This document shows positions 5,929 through 10,930 of a DNA stretch of 11,039 nt, one piece after another. The notes under the pieces are model-generated. The model saw only the letters and a program-made list of their open reading frames with translations. It was not told the DNA's origin and did not search any database. Source of the DNA: CAZGUG01 sp964625335. Lineage in GTDB: Bacteria; Bacillota; Clostridia; Ch29. A program made the translations under genes and the position numbers. Where the stretch lies: the NCBI GenBank assembly GCA_964625335.1, contig CAZVBE010000040.1, forward strand, positions 1 to 11,039, given 5' to 3'. How positions within the stretch are numbered: position 1 is the first letter of the stretch; each line of letters starts with the position of its first letter.

Positions 5929-6805
5929 ATTCCCGAAATGCCCTTGTCACCGGACTTAATACCCTGTTTTTATGGTTGATGAAATAAAAGTTTCTTTTTA
6001 GGTCAATATCGGAAATACAATAACCCTTCAGCAAACCCAGCTCTATTTCTTGGTTGGCCGACCTTTCGGACACAATTGCTATGCCCAGCCCTTCCCGTAC
6101 GCACTGCTTGATGGTATCAGGGTTTTCTATGTTGGCAGCCACCTTCAGGCTCTTTACATCTATACCCCTTTGTTTTAAACCGTTTATAAACAGCTGCCTG
6201 GTGCCAGACCCTTCTTCCCTCAGTATAAACCTTTCATCCTTAATCTGATCCCAGGTAACTGAGTCTCCTTTAAGACTTTCGAATTTTCCTTTACCCGAAG
6301 TGATAAGTATAAGACGGTCCTCACAAAGCTTTTGCATCTCAAGTTCGGGGAAGGATGTACCGGTACCTGCAAACCCGAAATCCATACTGCCCGAAATAAT
6401 GGCATCAATAACTCTCCTGCTGTCAAATTGCTTCAAATCATACGATATGCCGGGGTATTTGTTGCCAAAGGCGGTTAACAGGCCGGGAAGCAGGTACTTC
6501 TGGGGGACAGTGCTGGATGCTATGGCAAGCTCTCCCTCCAGTTTGCCCTCGTATCGGGCCATCGAATACAGGGCCTGCTCTCTCATATTTAGAATATTCA
6601 CCGCGTGATTGTATAAAATCTGTCCGGCTTCCGTCAGAGTAACCGTTTTGCCGCACCTGTTGAACAAAACGGTTCCCAGTTCGGTTTCTATCGACTGGAT
6701 GTGCCCGGTCAGGGTAGGCTGGGTAAGATACAGCTCTTCGGACGCCCTGGTAAAGCTGTTATGCTTAACTATTGCCACAAAGGACTCAAGCTGTCTGAAA
6801 TCCAT
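5900..6805 (-). CDS. LysR-family regulator, selenium-metabolism-associated type
   Basis: The 301-residue protein has a standard N-terminal winged HTH (MDFRQLESFVAIVKHNSFTR, then ASEELYLTQPTLTGHIQSIE) and a periplasmic-binding-like effector domain from about residue 90 (GELAIASSTVPQKYLLPGLL). The closely linked yedE, TusA-like, DUF3343 and aminotransferase genes match the set found with the LysR proteins annotated as selenium-metabolism-associated. GAGGTG lies five bases before the ATG. A TATAAT box (about 6838-6843, minus strand) could serve as its promoter, with a poor -35. It probably senses a selenium or sulfur metabolite and acts at the yedE/aminotransferase divergent promoter; both points are inferred. 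Confidence 0.88.
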   Translation of the reverse strand: MDFRQLESFVAIVKHNSFTRASEELYLTQPTLTGHIQSIETELGTVLFNRCGKTVTLTEAGQILYNHAVNILNMREQALYSMARYEGKLEGELAIASSTVPQKYLLPGLLTAFGNKYPGISYDLKQFDSRRVIDAIISGSMDFGFAGTGTSFPELEMQKLCEDRLILITSGKGKFESLKGDSVTWDQIKDERFILREEGSGTRQLFINGLKQRGIDVKSLKVAANIENPDTIKQCVREGLGIAIVSERSANQEIELGLLKGYCISDIDLKRNFYFINHKNRVLSPVTRAFREFTGQYCEAL

Positions 6806-6923
6806 AACTTCACCTCAGCAAACATATTTTACAATAATTATATCATAAAGGTACATGCTCCTAAATACCAGCAGCTTCATAACAAAGCCTTTACTGCGGC
6901 CAAAGATGAAATCAGAGCACAAA

Positions 6924-7880
6924 CTAAGGGGTTTCAGTATTTTCGGGAGTCTTTCCTGTAGGCTCTTTAACAGGATCCATATGGATAACTATGTTAATTC
7001 CGAGTTGGTTTTCTATTATCTGTTCAATTTCATCAATCTCCGAATGAATATCCATGATATTTAGAGCGTCTGGAACCTCGGCATGTATTGAAGCAATTAC
7101 TCTCCCGGGACCATAATCATGGACCTTCAGGTCATGGATACCTTTGATATTTTTACCTTTAAGAATTAATGAACAAATATTTTCGATAAGTTCGGGATCG
7201 GGAGAGGGCCCTAAAAGTAAATTCACCGAATCCTTTGCGATGCCAAATCCTGTGTAAACGATCAAGAATGAAATAAAAAGGCCCAGTAATCCATCGACCG
7301 GGAAACCAACATGCCTTCCCAATATAGTTCCTGCTATAACCGCACCGGTGGCGATGGCATCATTCAGACTGTCATAGGCTGTTGCCCTATTGATACTTGA
7401 ATTTATTGTTTTACCTATATATTTGTTGTAGGAAAACATCCATATCTTTATTGAAATCGATATGGACAGAATGGCGATTGATACAGGACTAAAGAGTATC
7501 GCTTTTGGAGCGATGATTTTATCAATTGAGCTTCTCATCACCTGCAGGCCAACTGCAAAAATAACAAAAGATACTATAAGGGACGCGATATATTCAAACC
7601 TTCCATGACCATAGGGGTGCTCTTTATCCGGAGGCCGATTGCTTAACTTTGCTCCGAAAATAGTAACTAAAGATGAGCCTAAATCGCTCAGGTTGTTAAA
7701 GGCATCAGAAATTACCGCAATACTGTCTATAAACAGTCCGACAGCCAGTTTTACTGCAAACAGTACTAAGTTGCAAATAATACCGAGTACCCCGGATAAT
7801 ACACCATAAGCTTCTCTTACGTATATGTCGGTTGTATTCTGGTAATCATTAATAAACTTCCTAATTATCAGTTTTATCAA
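6924..7880 (-). CDS. Cation diffusion facilitator (CDF) metal efflux transporter
   Basis: A 318-residue CDF protein with six membrane segments and a cytosolic C-terminal domain (from about residue 225), which exports divalent metal in exchange for protons. Metal-site residues: Asn62 and Asp66 in TM2 (SDAFNNLSD), Asp170 and Asp174 in TM5 (YDSLNDA), and the HPYGHGR loop (88-94). Zinc-type CDFs have HxxxD in TM5, while DxxxD is the pattern of manganese-type members, so the protein sequence points away from zinc. The leader is a NiCo (czcD) riboswitch, which indicates cobalt, nickel or possibly ferrous iron as the inducing and probably exported ion. GGAGGG precedes the ATG by seven bases. No clear terminator follows. 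Confidence 0.92.
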   Translation of the reverse strand: MIKLIIRKFINDYQNTTDIYVREAYGVLSGVLGIICNLVLFAVKLAVGLFIDSIAVISDAFNNLSDLGSSLVTIFGAKLSNRPPDKEHPYGHGRFEYIASLIVSFVIFAVGLQVMRSSIDKIIAPKAILFSPVSIAILSISISIKIWMFSYNKYIGKTINSSINRATAYDSLNDAIATGAVIAGTILGRHVGFPVDGLLGLFISFLIVYTGFGIAKDSVNLLLGPSPDPELIENICSLILKGKNIKGIHDLKVHDYGPGRVIASIHAEVPDALNIMDIHSEIDEIEQIIENQLGINIVIHMDPVKEPTGKTPENTETP

Positions 7881-7955
7881 AACAAACCCTCCGATTTTAT
7901 ATTGCTCTATGGCACATAAATTAACCTGAACAGTTTCACATTTTTAAAAAGGTAT

Positions 7956-8067
7956 AAAAAAACACACCCGTGGAATATTTGCTGTCCCACAGATGTGCTG
8001 TAAACCCATCCGTTGCCGTTTTTGGCCCGGCCCCATGAACTTAAGTTAAGTCCATCGCCTGCTCAGC
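7956..8067 (-). ncRNA. NiCo (czcD) riboswitch with transcription terminator
   Basis: Read on the minus strand, the leader of the CDF gene carries the conserved blocks of the NiCo RNA in order: CTGAGCAGGCGATGG, a hairpin (ATGGACTT with AAGTTCAT), CATGGGGCCGGGC, CGGCAACGGATG and GCACATCTGTGGGACAGC. GCTG at the start (plus 8064-8067) pairs with CAGC (7981-7984) as P1. The 3' part of the aptamer (CACATCTGTGG, plus 7987-7997) also pairs with CCACGGGTGTG (7963-7973) to form an 11-bp terminator hairpin with two G-U pairs, followed by seven Ts. Aptamer and terminator share bases, so metal binding should block termination and turn the transporter on. The class is known to bind Co(II)/Ni(II), and Fe(II) sensing has been proposed. 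Confidence 0.9.
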
Positions 8068-8100
8068 TTATAGCATAGTTCAATGCAATAAGTTTTTATT

Positions 8101-8129
8101 ATTATATATATTAATCCGTTATTTGTCAA
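8101..8129 (-). promoter_or_regulatory. Consensus promoter of the NiCo-riboswitch/CDF transcript
   Basis: On the minus strand TTGACA (plus 8129-8124), exactly 17 bp, then TATAAT (8106-8101): a full consensus sigma-A promoter. Transcription should start near 8094, about 27 bases before the riboswitch. Such a strong constitutive promoter fits control by attenuation. Confidence 0.9.
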
Positions 8130-8153
8130 AAAGCAATGCCTCGGGTTATTTTT

Positions 8154-8170
8154 GTTTGCTCCCGGCAAAC
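8154..8170 (-). terminator. Weak stem-loop after the lipoprotein gene
   Basis: GTTTGC and GCAAAC form a 6-bp hairpin with a 5-base loop, beginning eight bases after the lipoprotein stop codon. No T-run follows on the minus strand, so it may protect the 3' end or do nothing rather than terminate. Read-through into the CDF promoter region cannot be excluded. Confidence 0.3.
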
Positions 8171-8177
8171 CTCCAGA

Positions 8178-9041
8178 TCAATTTTCTATGTTCCTTCCAA
8201 AAAAATCGAAGTTCATCCAGTCATCGTCCAGCCATTCCTTTTCTTCACCATTATAATAAACTTCTTCGTAATACTTGTTGTTCCAGGAATAAAGCTGCAG
8301 TACCAGTCCCAGGTAGTCCATGTTCTGCATGTACTTTTCCTTTGATTCTTTTTCTAACACCGGTGCCAGGTCGTTGGCTATCATATTCTTTATTTTGTTA
8401 ATGTCCTTTTCGTTGTATTTTTTCCATCCCTTAAGCTTAATTATCAGCACATTACCCTTGTAGCTTCTTTCTATGAATACATTCCGGATCGCCCGGAAGT
8501 TTTTCTTGATATCCTCCGCAAACTCTTGGGTTACATCCTGGTCAATCGTTCGCGACGCAAGCTCTATATCCGTGTTTTCATAATAATCGCTTGAAAACCG
8601 ACCGCCTTCCTGCAAATTAAAATTTTCTCCTAACACCAGTGTGTTATCTATATATATCCTGCAGCTTACCTGGTCCCAGAGTTCTCCCCCGGCAACCAGC
8701 TTCGAGTACGGGACTGCCGAGATTGGATACATGCTCTTTAACAGAAATACCCTCATAACGAAATCCTTGCTGCGGCTGATTTCGTTTCTTTGAACATCTC
8801 CTGTGAAATAAAAATTCACATTCAGCTTTTCCTTTGCCTTGTACACCTCATGTTTCTCCAGACTAATTATACCAACGTCCTCACGGAAGAAATCCTCCGC
8901 CATTTCATCTTCGAAATATTCCCTGTCGGATTCATCAGCACTGTCCTCTATGAAGCGGCTGCCTGTTTCCTGTAAATAACCATTCTGGCATCCGGTAATG
9001 AAAATGCTTAGAACTAATACCAGCAGACTAATACTTCTCAT
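8178..9041 (-). CDS. Lipoprotein of unknown function
   Basis: The 287-residue protein begins with a lipoprotein signal peptide: basic MRS, a hydrophobic stretch, and the lipobox ITGC with Cys18 followed by Q-N, so it should be anchored on the outer face of the membrane. After the cysteine comes a very acidic segment (about 30-55). The middle has a VNFYFTGDVQRNEIS-like beta region and a GELWDQVSCRIYIDN segment; the C-terminal third is lysine/glutamate-rich and ends with a tryptophan-rich tail (EKEWLDDDWMNFDFFGRN). I do not recognise the family. AAAGGAGG precedes the ATG. The gene is divergent from the c-di-GMP-controlled sigma operon, and a decayed copy of its last 27 codons lies at 10680-10763, on the far side of that operon. 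This suggests a functional or evolutionary link with the sigma cassette. Confidence 0.8.
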   Translation of the reverse strand: MRSISLLVLVLSIFITGCQNGYLQETGSRFIEDSADESDREYFEDEMAEDFFREDVGIISLEKHEVYKAKEKLNVNFYFTGDVQRNEISRSKDFVMRVFLLKSMYPISAVPYSKLVAGGELWDQVSCRIYIDNTLVLGENFNLQEGGRFSSDYYENTDIELASRTIDQDVTQEFAEDIKKNFRAIRNVFIERSYKGNVLIIKLKGWKKYNEKDINKIKNMIANDLAPVLEKESKEKYMQNMDYLGLVLQLYSWNNKYYEEVYYNGEEKEWLDDDWMNFDFFGRNIEN

Positions 9042-9060
9042 GGTTTACCTCCTTTCCCCT

Positions 9061-9090
9061 ACTATATATTATAGTCGTTTTGGAAGTCAA
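9061..9090 (-). promoter_or_regulatory. Candidate lipoprotein promoter containing an AGTCGTTTT element
   Basis: On the minus strand TTGACT (plus 9090-9085), an 18-bp spacer and TATAGT (9066-9061) lie just upstream of the ribosome binding site. The spacer contains the 9-mer AGTCGTTTT (plus 9073-9081), which recurs twice further into the divergent region. Confidence 0.5.
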
Positions 9091-9174
9091 AAAGGTTCCA
9101 TATTCTTGCAGTTGATAAAAACCGAGCGTAATCTACAAAACGGTTTGATTGTGAAAATACCATTTCGACGAACG

Positions 9175-9208
9175 CAAAAGTCGTTTTTATGAATACAAAA
9201 GTCGTTTT
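9175..9208. repeat. Tandem 13-bp direct repeats upstream of the c-di-GMP riboswitch promoter
   Basis: CAAAAGTCGTTTT occurs exactly at 9175-9187 and 9196-9208, 21 bp apart, so both face the same side of the helix. The last nine bases recur at 9073-9081 inside the lipoprotein promoter. The arrangement suggests binding sites for a regulator, or promoter elements shared by the two divergent units. The binding protein is unknown. Confidence 0.5.
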
Positions 9209-9243
9209 CACAAAAAATGCGAAAGTATATAAAAAAGAAATGA

Positions 9244-9249
9244 TATAAT
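9244..9249 (+). promoter_or_regulatory. Probable -10 box of the riboswitch/sigma operon
   Basis: TATAAT lies 32 bases before the c-di-GMP aptamer, with a predicted start of transcription near 9256. No TTGACA-like -35 box stands 16-18 bp upstream (bases around 9221 read GAAAGT). The promoter may need an activator at the AGTCGTTTT repeats or an alternative sigma factor, possibly the one encoded by the operon. Confidence 0.45.
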
Positions 9250-9280
9250 ATAAAATACATAATCTGTAATTTAACAAAAT

Positions 9281-9363
9281 AGCGGCAAACTTGCCGAAAG
9301 GCAAGGACGCAAAACCACGGGTCTACAGCGGGCACCAAAATCGCTACGATAGCCGGGTTGCTG
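9281..9363 (+). ncRNA. Cyclic di-GMP-I (GEMM-I) riboswitch
   Basis: The aptamer shows the class signature in order: CGGCAAAC; a perfect stem CTTGCC/GGCAAG capped by a GAAA tetraloop (9290-9305); GGACGCAAAACC (the conserved GACGCAAA linker); CACGGGTCTAC, the tetraloop-receptor side of the second stem; a variable stem with AGCG and CGCT; and ACGATAGCCGGGTTGC. CGGCAA (9283-9288) can pair with TTGCTG (9358-9363) to close the structure. The guanine at 9284 matches the ligand-contacting G20 that favours c-di-GMP over c-AMP-GMP. It precedes the split sigma genes by about 290 nt, so c-di-GMP levels should control their expression. Confidence 0.92.
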
Positions 9364-9656
9364 GAATAAGCCTGTCAGGCTCACTGGTGCTTTGCGTAAA
9401 GGCATTAGTGGGCCTTTGTGCTAAATGTACAAGCCTTTGCCGGAGCAGGTCATCGGCAAAGACACACCCTTTTCCTGCAGAGACAGTCTGGGGTTATCCC
9501 GATAATATACCCCTCGCCTGCCTCTGAAAAGGATAAAGGAGACTATGGGAGAGAGGTGGTGTTTCCGGTGGACAGTATATAAATGAAATGAGTAGGGATG
9601 AAATTTAGCAAAGGCAGGTGCGCAAAATCATACTGATTTAATGAGGAGGGGCGAAA
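9364..9656 (+). ncRNA. Long structured leader between c-di-GMP aptamer and sigma genes (expression platform)
   Basis: No convincing reading frame fills this stretch; it is dense in hairpins instead. These are AGCCT/AGGCT (9369-9381), an extended CACT...AGTG stem (9382-9410), TTGTGC/GTACAA (9416-9432), a perfect 8-bp CTTTGCCG/CGGCAAAG (9435-9461), and GGGGTTAT/ATAA..CCCC (9490-9513). Two nested long-range pairings are possible: CCTGCC (9517-9522) with GGCAGG (9613-9618), and CCCCTC (9510-9515) with GAGGGG (9646-9651), the ribosome binding site. The second competes with the 9490-9513 hairpin, so a switch of ribosome access is plausible. No intrinsic terminator is seen. The RNA class, if any, is not one I recognise. 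Confidence 0.5.
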
Positions 9657-10061
9657 ATGGAGAGAAAGGAGGAAAACTGGTCTGATGCCGCTGCTGTTGT
9701 TTACATCCAGACTCGTTTAAGGGGCAGGGCAATAAGAATAGCTCAAAAATGGAATGCCATCAGAGAACATGAACAGCTTGTTTTAAATAAGACGGCGTAC
9801 GACGCCGGCAACTCTGAGGAAGTAATACATCAACTTATAGATGACAATGCTTGTTTCGATAGCCATATTGTGGACAAACTGCTAATAGATCAAGCAATGG
9901 CAAACTTAAAGCCTCAAGAAGCCCGGGTGATTGTTGAGCTTTTCGGGAAGCAAAAACAAGTATCACAATTATGCAAAGAACTGCAAGTGTCCAGGAAAAC
10001 CGTTCAAAGAACAAAGAAAATTGCGCTGAACAAACTGCGCAGATTCGTTGATTGTTCATGA
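9657..10061 (+). CDS. Sigma-70 region-4-like protein, SigO (YvrI)-type half sigma factor
   Basis: The 134-residue protein has a C-terminal sigma region 4 (about residues 75-131): LIDQAMANLKPQEARVIVEL, then the helix-turn-helix VSQLCKELQVSRKTVQRTKK that would contact the -35 element. No region 2 is visible in the N-terminal half, which is mostly helical (MERKEENWSDAAAVVYIQTR...). The next gene supplies a region-2-like domain, so the two together resemble the two-subunit sigma factor SigO/RsoA of B. subtilis. SigO itself is longer (about 200 residues), so this is a short version. GGAGGGG lies five bases before the ATG and could be masked by the leader RNA. Translation is coupled to the next gene through an ATGA overlap. 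Confidence 0.75.
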   Translation: MERKEENWSDAAAVVYIQTRLRGRAIRIAQKWNAIREHEQLVLNKTAYDAGNSEEVIHQLIDDNACFDSHIVDKLLIDQAMANLKPQEARVIVELFGKQKQVSQLCKELQVSRKTVQRTKKIALNKLRRFVDCS

Positions 10062-10318
10062 AACGGCAGAAAAGAATTGAAGGATTGACCCAACTCATTG
10101 AACGGGCGAAAACGGGAAACTCTGAAGATTTGGAAGAACTGTATGAGCGCTTCAAGCCTATTATCTTAAAAATGGCCAGAAAAATGAACATACAGTACCA
10201 GGAAGATGCCAAGCAGGAATTAATCGCAGAACTGTTCGAAGCGGTTGTGCGTTTCGAACCCAACACTGATTGGGGAAAAAAGGAGTTGTATAGACACTTT
10301 GAAAAACAAAAAAAATAA
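10058..10318 (+). CDS. Sigma-70 region-2-like protein, RsoA-type half sigma factor
   Basis: The 86-residue product reads like an isolated sigma region 2: LTQLIERAKTGNSEDLEEL, then YERFKPIILKMARKMN and YQEDAKQELIAELFEAVVRF, matching the helical -10-recognition and core-binding segment. The size fits RsoA (about 80 residues), the co-sigma partner of SigO in B. subtilis. I take the ATG at 10058, which overlaps the TGA of the upstream gene (ATGA). A TTG six bases earlier is possible. No ribosome binding site is evident, so translation should depend on coupling, keeping the two halves in fixed ratio. Similar small region-2 proteins occur in conjugative elements, so an accessory origin is possible. 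The pairing is inferred from order and family. Confidence 0.72.
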   Translation: MKRQKRIEGLTQLIERAKTGNSEDLEELYERFKPIILKMARKMNIQYQEDAKQELIAELFEAVVRFEPNTDWGKKELYRHFEKQKK

Positions 10319-10328
10319 TAAAATTGCG

Positions 10329-10362
10329 GATCCCCAAATTTTTTGGGGATCTTTTTATTTTT
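10329..10362 (+). terminator. Strong intrinsic terminator of the split sigma operon
   Basis: GATCCCCAAA (10329-10338) and TTTGGGGATC (10342-10351) form a 10-bp stem with a 3-base loop, followed by TTTTTATTTTT. It begins ten bases after the second sigma gene and separates it from the YvrJ-type gene, which must be expressed by read-through or its own promoter. Confidence 0.92.
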
Positions 10363-10500
10363 AGGGTTACATTTTTTAGATTCAATGTCTTTTCTATATA
10401 TAAGGGGCAGAACACCTAACACCAATTCAAATATCTCTGCCTCCTCCAAAACGGGAAAGGCTTCTTTGGACCAATCAAAAAAAATTATGGAGATGATAAC

Positions 10501-10668
10501 ATGAATAGTATTAATGAATGGTACAATGTAATCGGCAATATCGGTTTTCCTATCGCTGTGGCGATATATCTATTAATAAGATTTGAAAAAAGAATTGATG
10601 CCTTAAGAGAAAATATCAATCAGCTGGAACAAACCATCCGGGAGTTAAGGAGAAGCTGCAGCAAATGA
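10501..10668 (+). CDS. YvrJ-family small membrane protein
   Basis: A 55-residue protein with one membrane helix at about residues 8-27 (VIGNIGFPIAVAIYLLIRF) and a charged C-terminal helix (EKRIDALRENINQLEQTIRE) that could form a coiled coil. The NxGFP(I/V)xVxxYLLxRxE pattern is that of the YvrJ family; related bacteriocin/holin-like proteins (UviB/BhlA) share the layout. TATGGAG lies eight bases before the ATG. In B. subtilis yvrJ is co-transcribed with oxdC from a SigO-dependent promoter, so its place directly after a SigO/RsoA-like pair is meaningful. I see no good vegetative promoter in the 140 bp between the terminator and this gene; the alternative sigma itself may drive it. Confidence 0.75.
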   Translation: MNSINEWYNVIGNIGFPIAVAIYLLIRFEKRIDALRENINQLEQTIRELRRSCSK

Positions 10669-10679
10669 TTGGGGGATTT

Positions 10680-10763
10680 TCAGTTGTCTATATTCCTGCC
10701 GAAGAAGTCGTAGTTCATCCAGTCCTCCTGCAGCCATTCCTTTTCCCCGCCGTTATAGTTGAC
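10680..10763 (-). pseudogene. Decayed 3' fragment of a second copy of the lipoprotein gene
   Basis: The minus strand encodes VNYNGGEKEWLQEDWM then NYDFFGRNIDN and a TGA stop. It aligns without gaps to the last 27 residues of the lipoprotein at 8178-9041 (21 of 27 identical; 66 of 84 bases including the stop). Most base changes fall in third codon positions, so the copy diverged while still coding. Similarity stops at 10763, exactly where a short direct repeat begins, and there is no start or upstream part. It is a remnant, not a working gene. Confidence 0.85.
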
Positions 10764-10796
10764 AAGGTGACGGTTCTTAAACAAGGGGACGGTTCT
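10761..10796. repeat. Two GACGGTTCT-type direct repeats
   Basis: ACAAGGTGACGGTTCT (10762-10777) and ACAAGGGGACGGTTCT (10781-10796) differ at one base and have a 19-bp period. A degenerate third element, GGGACGGTGTT, lies at about 10845-10855. The first copy starts at the broken end of the lipoprotein fragment. The motif (AACCGTCCCC on the other strand) resembles short repetitive extragenic elements of Clostridia. No transposase is present here. Confidence 0.55.
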
Positions 10797-10888
10797 CATG
10801 TCTTATGAAGACTCATTTCAACACCCTCTACATTTACTTTGGGTGGGACGGTGTTTTCGGGGGGGATAGCTTTTTTTCTTCGTTACAA

Positions 10889-10897
10889 TGGTATAAT
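10889..10897 (+). promoter_or_regulatory. Extended -10 promoter of murE
   Basis: TGGTATAAT is an extended -10 element (TGn plus TATAAT). No -35 match is visible 17 bp upstream, where a T-run lies, as is common for extended -10 promoters. The predicted leader is about 28 bases, with AAGGAGG before the ATG. Confidence 0.6.
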
Positions 10898-10930
10898 GAT
10901 GTTAGAGTGCTTATGCAAGGAGGCTTACAA

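Noticed and set aside
7900..8100. yybP-ykoY (manganese) riboswitch upstream of the CDF gene
   Set aside because: Considered because of the Mn-type metal site, but the conserved blocks match the NiCo RNA throughout, not yybP-ykoY.
9364..9656. Group I self-splicing intron behind the c-di-GMP aptamer, as known in Clostridioides difficile
   Set aside because: A GCAGAGAC-like element is present, but I could not find the matching P7 strand (AGUC) or the P4/P5 core. The fit is not good enough to call.
9835..10449. A 204-residue frame on the minus strand
   Set aside because: It runs antisense through both sigma-like genes and the terminator, has no ribosome binding site, and its composition is that of a shadow frame.
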